Below, one piece after another: positions 10,770-22,962 of a stretch of 64,000 nucleotides of DNA (position 1 is its first letter; every line of letters starts with the position of its first letter). Both the position numbers and the translations under genes were made by a program. The stretch is taken from positions 61,093,172 through 61,157,171 of the forward strand of contig CM056744.1 of NCBI GenBank assembly GCA_029851415.1, written 5' to 3'. The notes under the pieces were generated by a model. That model searched no databases, was not told the origin of the DNA, and was given only the letters and a program-made list of their open reading frames with translations. Source of the DNA: Eretmocerus hayati (lineage: Eukaryota; Arthropoda; Insecta; Hymenoptera; Aphelinidae).

Positions 10770-13098
10770 ATCACCATAGTACCTCAAAGAAAAACCAACA
10801 GTAGAAAAATTTTTAGACCAAAATATACAACCCGAATCTCGTCCAAAAAATTGCCGTCGACACCATAAATGGGTGCGTATTATGTTATAAGTCAAGCAAT
10901 TTTGATAATTTCAACTCAAGAATTGGTATGATTACGCCAGGAGAGGTACTCTATTAGAATCAGACTCAACCGACACTGAAAAATTTAGGAACCACACTAT
11001 TTATGTAAAAATCATAGGAAAATACAGGGTTTTATGCGTAAAAAAACTCACATGGGAATCTAGCATAACTCAGCCAATTTCCATCCGATTATGACGTTTA
11101 AAGGCTCAAATTAAAGAGTTTCCCAAGGGCTACCTACTCATTTCAATGAAAAAGTTCAAAAAAATCGGAAAAGTGAAAATTCTCAAAATAGAAAAGCATG
11201 AATTTCAGTTGTCGAGAGAGCCGTTAGCACACAAATCAGCCGAAATTACATTGATCAATAAGGGTAAAATCATCAACACGGATTCGAATTTGGAATTATA
11301 AGACCATTCGAGATAGGAGAGTATTTCTTATAGCAAAGGGAAATCAATCATACAGCGGCAAGCAATAAAAATTCCTTAGCACTCTATACGACTATAGCTA
11401 TCGAATGAGACGCAGTGAGAGAAACCGACAGAAATAATCGGACTCTCCTCAACTCAATTTTTCTCTTCCAGAATTTGTCAGACGTAGATACGAAGAAAAC
11501 AAAACCGACAATGGATAATTATATTGTTAATATTATTAATTTACCATATAATTTGTTATGAATATTCTGGGAATTATTCATGTAAAAATGAACACCGTTG
11601 GGAATAACGTTTTTCAGCAATTTCAGATTTAGAATTTCAGACAGATAATCATAGAATTAAGAAACACTAGTTATGAACAATTTATCGTTAATAATTTTAT
11701 TCTGAAAATCTCTTGTCAAACATTTTGATAATTCCTTGAAAGACTTTCATAAAGCCGATATATCATTGATGATATTACTGTAAAGAAAAAAAGCCCATTC
11801 TGTACAACTATAAATAAGTGAATGAAATTATTCAAGCCATTAACGATTATAACGAGAGAGAATCCGCGGAGAAAGGAATGTAACGCGACCCACACGGACA
11901 TTGACACTCTCGCTCCCACACGAGTTCACACACACATGGACTCTCTCGTATATAAACACAGCAAAATATACACACACGGAAGACCTTGGCCTTCCAATCA
12001 TATGTAACATATATAGGTCAATTGCATCGGGACATGCAATTTTCCGGCCAGAGACGCATGTGACGTGGTGAGTCTCGGGCTCCCTCACCCGCACCTCACC
12101 CCGTCCCATGACGATCCACCAGCGACGACTCTACCAGCCGTCGCAGGTGCATCGTCAGCATCCTGACGAATAATTGCATACCCCTTATTTGTGTTTCGCG
12201 AGTCACGACCCATCGTTCCGACGACGGGCCGCGCCTCGCTCATTACCGCTCGACCAATCAATTAGTTCAGTCACCACACTCTCTCTCGAGCTTCTCTCTT
12301 CCCGTATATTAAAGTGATATTCTAAGTATTCCTCACTCGTGTTCTTTCTGAAGCTTCCACCCCGTAACAAGGGAATCGAGCCACGATCTATTGATACCAG
12401 AAGCAAGTGAGGCAGTTCTTATGGAAGATTCCCAACTGCATGGCCTGTCTTGAACTAAGTTTTATAACTGCAAAAGTCCGCCTTCCGCTTCAAACTACGC
12501 TCCTCGCCGTGAGCCGTGGTAGTTTGCAGTGGGAGGCACGGAACGCTACCACCAAGTGGCGTTCGGTGACTCCCACAGGTGGAGTACGAGTTCTAAGTGA
12601 ACAGTACTGCCGCGAGAACCTACGTAACTCGATTTCGGTTGATTTGAGAGAATCGACCTCGAACATTTTCGCTCATAACTTTCTCAATCTTGAATATTTG
12701 TACGGGGTCAAAAAGCGAATCTTCTTTCATTTATTTCCTGGGTCTATTTTTCGAATAATATATCAAGTTTTCAGACCAATTTGCCGCGAATATGAAGATA
12801 TGATGATGTAAGGCATCGGTTGTAATATGGAAGAACTTACTATCGACCACGTATCTACCGCGCGACTCTGTCTGGGCCCTCCGCCGGGTGAAAATGGTAC
12901 GCAAGACTCACGTATCTCCAGGCACTTAGTGAATTTCGGCCGAATATGCTCTCCTCAAATATGTCACATACATCAACACTTGAATTTGGTTATTAATTAT
13001 TATCAGAGTGGATGGAATATGAAATAGAGTTCCACGACCAAGTCTTTAATCAAATCACATCCAAGTATTGACGTATGAATAGTTGACTGGATTAAATA
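10770..13098. other. non-coding stretch, nothing recognised
   Basis: AT-rich DNA with a CA-rich patch near 11,890-11,980 that includes a TATATAAAC box at about 11,950. A 134-codon frame at 12,407-12,811 has no motif, no signal peptide and no repeat support, so it is not called. Confidence 0.5.
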
Positions 13099-14500
13099 TG
13101 AGTAATTCCGCGCGACAGCGGACCACGAATTGTAAACATATGTCAGATTGTTTTTCCACTATTCTTAATCGATTCTATGGTCCAAAAAATGAACTCCTCT
13201 CTCTGTGGGGTCCGAAAAAAATTTCTGTTTCCGTGGGGAATATCTCTGTGATAGTGTTTTAAGGAGAAAATACCAATCTTGTAAAGGGCATATTGCCCGT
13301 ATATTGTTTAAAATAAAATAAATAAAATAAATCTTTTTTCAGTAAAATGGGTGTAGTTCCAAATTGAGGTAAGATACGACCACGCAAATAGTGGTATTCG
13401 AAAGGTCTTTCAAAAACCTATCGAAATATGTTTTGAAAAAATTTTCTTGAGGCTACGGACGCCCCCTACAAGCCAAAAGGTGGTTAAAAAATTCAGTTCC
13501 TCAAAAACCTAATTTTTTAAGAATCTGAAAATTCATATTTCGATGTAAATTTGTGTTTTCCGGAGGAAAGTAGTCCATATCTGTGTTTTGGGTTCTACAC
13601 CATTGTTTTCCATTTTATCAATATTCTCAGCCTCTTCGGTTGAAAAATGACTCATTCTGCGCATGCGCAGAAATTTAGCCTGCTGAAACCAATTTCATTG
13701 AGAAGCCAAGGAAATTTTCTTCAAAATGACTACTTGGCAAAGTCAACTCCATGCACTTGGCTCAAAGTTACATCCCATTAATGATGAAGCATCCTCAAGA
13801 GGAGTAAATCCAGATCCTGCACAAATTTCCCATTAGTATCGTGACTTGAGTAGAAGTGCCATCATTTTCTAGACCTTGTAACTTTGGGCCCAGTACATCG
13901 AATTGACTCCGCCAGCTAATCATTCTGAAGGGAATTTCCTCGGTTTTTCAATGGAAATGGTTCCAGCAGTCTAAATTCCTGCGCATGCGCAGAAAAATGC
14001 ATTTTTCAACCGAAAAGGCTGAGAATATTGATGAGACGTACAAAAAACAGCGTAGACACAGATCGGGACCACTTTTCTCTGGAAGAACACGCGATTCTAC
14101 ATCAAAACATGGATTACCAGATTTTTATGAAATTGGGTTTTTGAGGAATCAAATTTCCTCTGTTTTTCATCTTTTGACTCATGAGGGGCGTCCATAATTC
14201 CGAAAAAAAAATTTCGAGGCATATTTCGATAGATTCTCCAAAAACTTTCCGAATGCCATCCTTCGCGCGGTCGTATCTTGCGTCAAATCGGGACTACATC
14301 CATTTTACTGGAAAGAAGATTGAGATTTCCTCATAAAAATACTATCAAAAAAATATTCCCTAGGGAAACAAAGAAAAAATTTTAGACCCCACGGGGAGTG
14401 AAAAGTTCATTTTTTGGACCATGGAATCGATTAAAAATCTCGGAAAGAGAGTTTGAAACATGTTTGCAATTCATGGTCCGCTTTCGCGCGGAATTACTCA
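13099..14500. mobile_element. foldback element, 1.4 kb, TA target site
   Basis: Terminal inverted repeats start TGAGTAATTCCGCGCG and end with the complement, flanked by TA on both sides (13,097-13,098; 14,501-14,502). The arms match imperfectly along almost the whole length, meeting near 13,800-13,830. Both carry a self-complementary CTGCGCATGCGCAG block (13,658 and 13,979). No transposase frame. TA duplication suggests a Tc1/mariner-related non-autonomous element, but the termini alone do not prove this. Confidence 0.8.
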
Positions 14501-14691
14501 TATACCGTGAACAGAGGTAACTTTCACCATTTTGAAGCTGCTAATCGAATTCTCATTGCGATTTCCTGACCAACCGTATATGTTTCTTAGGTCTTCCGAC
14601 GCGCCTTGACTTTTCCTCCGAGATGCCGTGCTTGGAAATTAACTCCACTCATTTGCATTATAAAGAACTGTAAAAAGAAAAAAGAAAAAAG

Positions 14692-14735
14692 GGTGGCCAC
14701 AGCCAGCCTCGGCATCCTGGGTGACTGTGGCCACC
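14692..14735. other. short perfect hairpin
   Basis: An 11-bp perfect stem (GGTGGCCACAG with CTGTGGCCACC) encloses a 22-nt loop that can form a further 4-bp CCAG/CTGG stem. It follows an A-rich tract. It could be an element terminus or a small RNA hairpin, and nothing decides between these. Confidence 0.35.
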
Positions 14736-15147
14736 TTCGTCGAGCACCACGAACTTCATGCCCTTTTAACACACTATCAAACGAATCGATTATTCGATTC
14801 AAGATCGCGGTACGGTGTGGCGTGTGAAAATTTGGGCCGATGGCGCTTACGATATTCGTTCGAGCTTACTCATTTAAAAATAGTACGCGAAACCCACGTG
14901 AATCCATCTGTAGGTTCTTACATGTCACAGCGGTCTCGTGCTGCATTGCTGTAGGATAGCCTGATAGTGCATGCGTAAGCCATCTCCAGACTAGAGGGGA
15001 GAACGAGTCTAGTGCGCGGGGCGGACTGGTGACACCGGCACGAATAACGGATATCAAAGCATGCACGATCAGCGCCAGTAGGGCTAAAAAGGCTTTCTAG
15101 GAGCAAAGTCGTCGCTGGCTGAGATCTTGAGTGGCTGGAGTGATTGA

Positions 15148-15718
15148 AACGCGAAAACCTTCATCTTGAATTGAATTTTATGATGTCAGTGCGCGTTTTT
15201 GGAGCAATCGACTCAAGGTTCTGGGAATAGTGCTGAATGAAGAATTTCAAAAACAATCATCATTTCTTCCTGATGAGACCTTGATATGAGATATGGGAGC
15301 TCTTTCATTCGATCCCGCGCGCCTTAGGATGTCATGGAAGAATGTGGACTATACAATGTGGAGCAGACCTGAACATCTTAGCATATTTTTAAACATTTAT
15401 CTTAAGCCCAGACCCGAACATCCAAAATCAGCCCCATGCCGATTCTGATCTCTAGAGGTTTTCTACTTCCAACAAGTTTCAACTCCATTATGGGCTTCCC
15501 GTTTATCTCTGGACTCAGCCTGAGAACAAAGAGGGCGCGAGGGATAAAATGAAAGAGTTTCCATTTGTCATATCGAGGTCTTATCAGAAAGAAATAATGA
15601 TTGTTCTTGGAACTCCTCATTCAGCACTAGTCCTAGAATCTTGAGTCGATTGCTCCAAAAAACGCCCACTGTCCTCCTGAGGCTCGATTCAAGATGAAGA
15701 TTTTACCGTTTTCAAGTT
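15148..15718. mobile_element. diverged foldback element
   Basis: The left arm (about 15,148-15,340) pairs with the right arm (about 15,520-15,718). The clearest block is TTTTTGGAGCAATCGACTCA near 15,196 and its complement near 15,641. CATCTTGAATTGAA and TTCAAGATGAAG mark the outer ends. The centre is unmatched. No target duplication was resolved. Confidence 0.7.
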
Positions 15719-16048
15719 CAATGTGCTCACTTACGCAACTCTCTCCCTCCATGCTTTTGGCAGCTTTGAAAGATATCGTTATTCCAAAAAGCCTTGGGAG
15801 ATTCCCTGCAAACACAGTCCTCCTGGAAGATTGATGTGGAGAGAAAGCATTACTTCAATCTTTAGGCCCTTCTCAATTAGTGTTTCCCTAATTGTAGATG
15901 GACTATGCATGACTCTTATATCACCAAGCTGAGACAACTGTGATACTTTTTCGGGCCCATGTCTTTTTGTAGGTGGAATTCTCATTTCCTGCATCTCTCT
16001 GTATCCATCTCCTTCGTTCCCATTTCCTCCATCTCTAGTTGGTTCTAC

Positions 16049-16387
16049 TTCAAACACGTTCAGCCAGATGATCTTATAGACGCAGTATTTTCGATGCATT
16101 TTGAAGCAAAAGGTACTGATGATATTCCTCTCAGTTTCATCAAGAATTGCACCCCGTACATATTGCCAGTGTTACTCAACATTTTTGATTTTTTGCTTCA
16201 AACTGGGGTCTTTCCGGCAAGTTGGAGAGAAGCTCTGGTTAAAACTCTCCCAAAATGTAAATCTTTCCCAGAACTTGGGCATCTACGTCCAGTTGGTGTT
16301 TCATGCTCATTGGCGAAGATTTTTGAGGGCGTAGCATTGCGGCAGATTATGGATTTCGTTGATTTACATGAGATCGTTAACCCTCGG
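16049..16387 (+). pseudogene. non-LTR retrotransposon reverse transcriptase fragment
   Basis: About 113 residues match the first part of a CR1/Jockey-type reverse transcriptase. Visible blocks are GTDDIPLSFIKN (substrate-positioning block), a TGVFPASWREALVKTLPK block and LRPVGVSCSLAKIFE, ending at HEIVNPR. The conserved continuation toward the catalytic aspartates is absent; the sequence changes character at about 16,388. The open frame extends upstream to 15,959, but that part lacks family residues. It is a dead fragment, different from the copy at the right edge of the window. Confidence 0.75.
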
Positions 16388-16639
16388 CTGGCACACTTGG
16401 GTGGAGTCCACCCAAGGCCTCCTTCATGAGTACGCCACGCTCGTAATTCAAAGTTTCCCGGGTCCCTGGTGACCTCGGTTGGTAGTGAAGACTTGCCACT
16501 TACCGACCGCGCACAGAGTACCAGCTTTGGCGCGCTCGCTGCTCCGCCACAGCCGAGCCAAAAACCAACTGGGTGTTCGACACCCAGGTGTGCCAGCTAT
16601 GCGCGCTATTGCTTTCTCAAAAGACAAAGCTTTCATTTG

Positions 16640-17570
16640 ATGGTAGTGGATTTGTCCTCAATTTATTTTCAAAAAATTTTCTTCTCAAATAAAGCTCTTG
16701 GATACATGAAAATTGTACTGTCCTCTTCGTTTTCCCTGGTTCCATCGACTGTAGGTAACAGTTTTCCTTGATAACGCCTTGGAAAATTACTATCACCCCA
16801 TCTTTCGAGCTTTCTGACCGTGTCTTTGTGTGTATATGTATTTCATTTTCTATGTCGAAGCAAAACTCCTCACCGTTTCCACCAATCCCCTTCAAATGCA
16901 CACATATTTGGTGTCATCTGTAGATGCAAACGCTACAATTTCAGCACTCCCCGACCATTATTCCCTGGATTATGGAATTTTTTCTGAAAATTTCTGATTT
17001 CTCCATATTTTAAAAACTATTCATGAATTTTCATCCTGCTCTGAAGAATATGATTCGTTCAATATAAAGGTTTTTTGAGGTGCTTAATCGATTGGTTAAT
17101 ACACAATTTTGATTCCTTCCCACTTTATTCTAGCTTCCCTGTATTCTCTTTCACACTGGTGTCTAAGACCACGATAATGACATTTGAACAAAATTTTGTA
17201 TCAACCAATCGATTCAGCACCTCAAGAAACATGAAAAATTACGTCTCTAAAAATTCAGTAGGACTAGGAATTTCAAATCATTTTTGAAATATGCTTTCCC
17301 AATAAAAATTGAAAATTTGTCATTAAAAAGTTCATAAGTCAAAAAATACTCATAGAATAATGCTTAAAATTCACTAGCCTTAGCGTAAGAGTCTTTGTAA
17401 TCCACCCACAGAGTTTAAGAACGATCTATCAGAGCGTTTTTGAGTTTTCGTGTTACCTATGGAGCCATATTATTCCGTTTTTCCTCGAATCATTTTTCAA
17501 AAAAAATTTTTATTCACCAATGAAGCTCTTGGATTCATGGAAATTGTACTGTGCTTTTCGTTTCCCCTAG
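16640..17570 (+). repeat. repeat B, uninterrupted copy (LTR-element empty site)
   Basis: This non-coding repeat recurs split around the LTR element (21,209-21,296 and 45,533-46,065) and in reverse at about 61,800-62,145. Its two ends carry a ~90-bp direct repeat (AAGCTCTTGGATACATGAAA near 16,692 and AAGCTCTTGGATTCATGGAA near 17,522), so it may be a small LTR-like or tandem unit. At 16,800-16,830 it shows the TTGTGTGTATATGTATTTC stretch matching the point where the giant LTR element entered the other copy. Confidence 0.8.
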
Positions 17571-18018
17571 ATCTTGCGACGGAGTCGCACGTAAATTCAT
17601 GGCTCAGTCGCCACTGCTCGCTGCTGCGCTGGACCAACATCTCGGGGGCATGTACTGATGCATTTGTTCTTTTACCGAAGTGAAGATATAGCGTGCGCAG
17701 CGGTAGCAGACGAACAGCTGAACCGTCCGTGAAGCAGATTTCGTGTAACTAAGTGAAGAGGCTGCATGTGTGCGTGTATGTTCAGAGACACATCAAAGTG
17801 GTGCCTGGATGCGGGTCGGTACGGCAGTGTAGGCGACAAATGGACGCACGGTGGCAGCACTTACTGGACGCAGTGAATCGGAAGCAAGAGATTATGCGAT
17901 GGCAACGCGGGCTCGCGCGGGAAGATGGGGAGAGAGAGAGACTAGGCGATTACGGGAGAGCGAGAGAGAGAGAGCAATGGGGTTTGCACACGGCACGCCA
18001 GCATAGCAAGTTCGCTGT

Positions 18019-18020
<2 letters not shown>

Positions 18021-18075
<55 letters not shown>
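18021..18075 (+). repeat. (AG)n microsatellite
   Basis: An uninterrupted run of about 27 AG dinucleotides, preceded by shorter GA runs near 17,931-17,941 and 17,965-17,975. Confidence 0.98.
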
Positions 18076-18076
<1 letters not shown>

Positions 18077-18788
18077 GGAGACAGTGTAGTACCAGTTTAG
18101 GCGAGATTGAGAGAGATAGCAATAGTTCTTGATATTTCAGCACGTGTTCGAGATTGTGGTGGAGTTGCCGCGAGATACGCGATTATTATGCAGGTGCGCA
18201 TGCCCATCGAGTGGAGGCATGACACAGGAACGTATGTAAAATGTGGGTTTCGGGGTGCAGTGTCCGCGCGAGATTTCTTTGATATCTCGTGGCAGCATTT
18301 CATTGCCAATTTGTATTCTCGCGCGCAAGATTCCCGGAAGTGGGTAAATTTTGATGAGTTTATGATCGCGTCAGGTGATCGAGGGAAAGAGAGGAAGACG
18401 ACGAGGTTCGGCATTCTGGGAAGTATCGTTGAACTGAGTGCATCGTGACGAGTGTTTTGTGAATTCGAGGAGCCATTTTGGAATCATATTTCATTGGAAT
18501 ACCATAATTACCAGGAAATAATGGATTATACAAGGGTTTCCCTTCACGAGGAAGGATGGTTGATAATTGACGGTGAGTGAACTAGCCTCAGGTAAATGTG
18601 CTTATTTTCTCTCGCTCTGATCCGCCATATTGCCTCTGTGAACATGACGAAGACTAAGACATCTCGCCTAATTATCAGGCTTGAGATCCAGTGAGACTTT
18701 AATCCCCGAATCCGCGCGACCCGGTGAGCCCAAAAATCAGGATAGTGTTGAGAGTGAATTACAGTGAATTTTGGTGGCAGATATGAGT

Positions 18789-18813
18789 AGCGATCCTCCA
18801 GGTAGTGATCTGC
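18789..18813 (+). repeat. 25-bp inverted repeat, left member
   Basis: A perfect 25-bp match to the reverse complement of 20,633-20,657, containing GATCCTCCAGGTAGTGATC. The pair encloses about 1.8 kb that includes a TTAA-flanked MITE and a foldback unit. Confidence 0.85.
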
Positions 18814-19006
18814 CGATGCGCTTACGTCTTTTAGCTCTACTCGGTTAGAGCAAAACCATGTTCCCGTAGAGTCGGAGCAAAACCAGATTCCGCGTCCCTA
18901 ATACACGCGGCTATGGGCCCTGGCGAACTGGCGAGTATATACAGCTGCCCTCGAAGTACTGTTAGCGTTGGAACGGCCCAATATACAGGGTGTTGGAGCC
19001 TCTTAA

Positions 19007-19440
19007 GGTAGTATTAGCGGTACTCGAATTGACGCTCAGAAAATCACGAAAGTCGGCACAGTTGTATATTAGGGTCTCAAAGTGCTTCAGTTGAAATTTC
19101 AGAAGCCTTCAGAGTGGGGGAAAAAAGTTATGAGCGTTTTTGTAAAAGCCGTTTAACACGGCGTCTTATGGAAAATCACCAGTAGAGTGATACCTGACGC
19201 ACAGATTTCCATGGCAGTGAATACACAGATGTAAGAATGCACAAAAAACACTCAGGAGCGATCAGATTGACGATTCAGAGCCTACAAAAAAAGATGTGAG
19301 CCCAAGTGTCACTCATTTCTGCGGTTTCGGGGTTAGGTCGTCGTCTGCTGCGTGCACTCACTATACCTATATCGCGGGCGAAAGGGAGTCAAGCGCGGGT
19401 ATGTTCTGCACTTGACACATCCAGTACCGCTAATACTACC
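19007..19440. mobile_element. TTAA-flanked MITE, 434 bp
   Basis: It begins GGTAGTATTAGCGGTACT and ends with the exact complement (18-bp terminal inverted repeats), and is flanked by TTAA on both sides (19,003-19,006; 19,441-19,444). No coding capacity. TTAA targets are used by piggyBac and Kolobok transposases. The GG-start termini fit Kolobok at least as well as piggyBac, but this is inference. Confidence 0.85.
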
Positions 19441-19559
19441 TTAACTCATAAGGAATTGATTTTAGTTACTGTATCTTTTTCTGACTCAAAGGCTCGAATA
19501 ATAGGTTGTTCATCTAATAACCAATATTAATAAGAATTGCTGTTTGAAAACGGAAGGGG

Positions 19560-20330
19560 GAAGTGGAATAAATAAACAATAAAAACATAAATTTTTGTCA
19601 TTTTTTCGGTTTTTCCATTATAAGTCGAAGAATATTTTTCGACTTGTAATGGAATTTTATATGATAGTTTCTCGGAGAAATAAGTCGAAAATGTTCCGTA
19701 GACCTTTGGACTATCTACAAGAATGATCAAGATACTTTTTCTCGTGAAATGGATCCCTTTGGAGTTATTCTTGATCAAATTTATAATCGAATTCGTTAAA
19801 ATAGATTCGCAAAAATGTTCATAACGAGTTCTATAACTATTTTTCCGAGATAGTTGAGTCAATTTCGTACAAAAGAGTCTCTTGGTATTCTTTCCTCATT
19901 TCGATTATTTTCGAGTAATGAAAAGAGCTAATTTCGCAACTTACACCCCTAAGTGCGGTGACTGCACTATAAGTTGAACGTTGCGAAATCCACATTTCTC
20001 ATTACTCGAAAAAGATCAAGCTCAGGAAAAAATACCTGGAGACCTTTTTTGTGGAAAATCGACTCAATCATCTTGGTAAAATAGTTTGAACCCCTTATGA
20101 ACAATTTTTGCGAATTTATTCAAACAAATTCGACTTCAACTCTGGATCAAGAACAGCTCCAAAGGAATCCATTTTGCAAGGGAGAGAGTGTGGATTACTC
20201 TTACGGATTGTTCGAAGATCTTTAAATTACTTCTTCATAAGATTTCCCGGAAAACCAATGATTTTCGACTTATAATGGAAAAAACCGAAAAAAGAGGAGA
20301 ATAAGTTGCCCGCGGGTAGTTCCTAACCCA
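19560..20330. mobile_element. foldback element, ~770 bp
   Basis: Outer blocks TTCGGTTTTTCCATTATAAG (about 19,606) and CTTATAATGGAAAAAACCGA (about 20,270) are complementary, as are TTTTCGAGTAATGA and TCATTACTCGAAAA on either side of a centre near 19,960. Arms are imperfect between these. Non-coding. Confidence 0.75.
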
Positions 20331-20632
20331 TATAACGGGCACATTTTTTTTCACAAAAATCTCAAAATATTTCCCAATTGGAGCTAAACGAAGAGTTTCC
20401 CAGGCCAAGTTAGATGATTATAAAGCCTGGTTAACTCGTCGTTTAGCCTTAATCGGAAAAGATGTTGAGATTTTTGTGAACAAAGTTCAGCGTGCACGGC
20501 AACCGCGCAAAATTCAGATATATAATGAGTGATGCAGCGAAGCTGCTGCACTTTCAAACAAGCGCGCGTTCTATGTTCCACTGAACGTGTTCCTCAATAG
20601 TGCCCCCACAATATATATATAGCTGATCATCC

Positions 20633-20657
20633 GCAGATCACTACCTGGAGGATCGCT
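20633..20657 (-). repeat. 25-bp inverted repeat, right member
   Basis: Reverse complement of 18,789-18,813, perfect over 25 bp. Similarity stops beyond a few flanking bases (ATATGAG/CTCATAT-like on both outer sides). Confidence 0.85.
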
Positions 20658-21208
20658 GATATGAGTGATTTAGAGACGAAGACAGCCTTCCTCGTGTTGC
20701 CCGGGGCTCTCGAGGATGGTGTATCTCTACATTCTCGGAGGGCTTGGGAAGGCACCGAGGAGTGCTCGTAAATTCAATTTTGTTTAGAATAGTGTTGTGG
20801 TTGTATGCGGATGAGCCACCGGACCACGAAAGTGTTTGGTTTTATCAGAGAGATTTGAGGTGATTGGGGATACGGAAGCCATTTTGGCTCAAATGCTCCG
20901 GCGGTCAAGTGCTACAAGAAAAGTTATTAAAGACGCTCGATGCGAAGTTGCTTTTAAATTCCGTTTGTAATTTCATTGGTCGCGGTTTGGAGGCTTGTAA
21001 CAATATACGTTAGAGTAGTTCAAAATGAACTGTCATGTAGTCATTATTCCATGAGAATTGATATTCGTTCCCTCCCTCTTTCCTAGAAGTTCGATTGCAG
21101 CGCAGGTAAGATTCCAGGCACTCGTTCCCTCAATTTGGCAGGGGAATTTGGATCTTCGGCGAAAAATATAAATTAGTTGGACGTAGAGTCAAATCTCACG
21201 TTACAATC

Positions 21209-21296
21209 TATCGACTGTAGGTAACAGTTTCCCTTGATCACGCCTTGGAAAATTACTATCGCCACATCTTTCGAGCTCTCTGACCATTCATGTGTG
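21209..21296 (+). repeat. repeat B, left part, cut by the LTR element
   Basis: Matches 16,745-16,812 (ATCGACTGTAGGTAACAGTTT, GCCTTGGAAAATTACTATC, CATCTTTCGAGC) up to the TG-rich insertion point. Its continuation lies 24 kb away at 45,533. Confidence 0.9.
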
Positions 21297-22940
21297 TGTG
21301 ACGTCCGTGACAGTCACGTACGTCTTTCGGGTTTGATTATCTGCTTGCCCTCATGCAAGTCCTCGGAAGTGCGCGGGAGCGAGCAGACGACAACGTGGCT
21401 ACGAGGCGCGACGATTTCCATCTTTCTCGCGATCATAGCTCGATGGTATAAATCCTCCTCTCGGGTAGGAAGGGAGACCGCGTGTTTCTGTGGGATGCCC
21501 CTCTCGCGCTGTAGTGTGCCCCTTTCTTGCTCCGATTCTCCATCAATTTCGAAACAGCGATAGATGACTCGTCATCTGAAGAACATTTGCCTATTTTTCG
21601 AACCAATGTTGCCGCAATATTTGAACAAGAACAATAAGAAAACTAGTTGCTAGGCGGAATTTCGGAGCAAGCAGGAAAATATGTTCAACATTTCGACTCG
21701 ATGTCGAAATTCATCGAGGTCATACTTTGAAAATAGTTAAGGCCTATAGCTCGATTACGAAATTACTGAGTCGTATTGCATTAATTTTAAACAAGACAAA
21801 ACTATTGGAATATTGTTAATGTATAAAAGAGATAATTCAATAGGATTCGAGTCCAAGACTATTGATTTCATTATAATTAATTTGAGAAATCAAATCTAAC
21901 GGTTTCTCGGAACAGTATAAAACCTGAGAATGAACATTTTATCTCACGGCGCAATAAGACAAATCCCAAATAACCAATATTTCCCCGAATAGTTTTAAGA
22001 TGAATATTTAGTATTTATGTTTCATATCATGTATGCAAGTGCACATACTTCTACTTAATTTTTGTATTTCATAGGTTATGGTGCGTGTATAATGTGTGCG
22101 CGCAAGTAGTGATTTTCATCTATATATAACCCATTAATTCATATAGTGCATATAAGCTGAATAACAGAAAAATATCTAAAAACTGAGTACTCGGATGAAA
22201 ACCGTATCTGTCGCGCTATCTAGTTTTGGTATCTGAAACCTTAGAATTGACGATTATTGATCGACTGAACACCTAGATCATGTACTCAAGCGTTTGCGCG
22301 GCTCGATCAACGAGTTAAGCGCGCGTGGACTTGAACTTATCGGCCTGCGGGAGGAGAGTCAGCCACTCAGAGAGCCCAATTTCCCTCCGAAAAGTAGGCC
22401 CATTGTTAACCCTATGCACCGCAGAAGGGGGCATGAAATTCGTTCCCTTAAATTCGACTGCGTGGGCGAGCTCTTCCTCTTCTCTCCCGGATCCCGAAAT
22501 CGGCTACAGCTTCTTCTGAGTGGTTACTATCCTGCGCGGCCGTGCCACGCTGTACCCCCAAGAACTTTGAATATAAAAAGTAAGTCTCAAAAATCATTAT
22601 TCAGTTATTTCATTCCCCAAAAATAATTACCTGAATCTACACTACACATATATAATATTAGTGATAATCGAATACTTAGATAGGGAACCTTGCCTCAGGG
22701 GATTAGCCCCAGAAGGCTGGTGCCAACCCGCTTGGACTCGAGCATAGTGCTCGATAAGTTCAGGTGGGCAATGGGAAGATAGAAAGATCATTTCTCGTAA
22801 GTGTCCAAAAGGATTACACGCACAACTCATCATCAAAGGTGGACATTTTTTTTGCAATACGCGCCCCGAGCTAGTGGACGAAAGTCCAGGCTCAAAAACT
22901 AATTACATATATTTATAGTAGCATCACCACCTACTTCACA
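21297..22940 (+). repeat. 5' LTR of the giant element
   Basis: 1,644 bp, starting TGTGACGTCCGTGACAG and ending CCTACTTCACA, so the termini form a TGTGA/TCACA inverted pair. It differs from the 3' LTR at three positions that I found (22,067, 22,447 and 22,615; partners 44,659, 45,039 and 45,207) with no length change. A strong 5' splice-site-like AAAAGTAAGT lies at 22,576-22,585. Short frames inside occur identically in both LTRs and have no family features. Confidence 0.93.
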
Positions 22941-22941
22941 T

Positions 22942-22962
22942 TGGAGGCCCCGGAGGGATTTG
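22942..22962 (+). promoter_or_regulatory. primer-binding site
   Basis: One base after the LTR, the sequence TGGAGGCCCCGGAGGGATTT is the complement of a well-formed tRNA 3' end: CCA, a U discriminator, a seven-base acceptor strand CGGGGCC, a T-stem half CCCTC and a TTCAAAT T-loop. The U discriminator and GGCC acceptor suit a threonine tRNA, but the exact primer is not confirmed. Confidence 0.75.

Noticed and set aside
12407..12811. 134-codon frame as a host gene
   Set aside because: No homologous motif, no splice or promoter context, no repeat support. Best explained by chance.
22294..22626. 110-codon gene found twice in the window
   Set aside because: It lies inside the LTR and is duplicated with it. 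No domain or start context supports translation.
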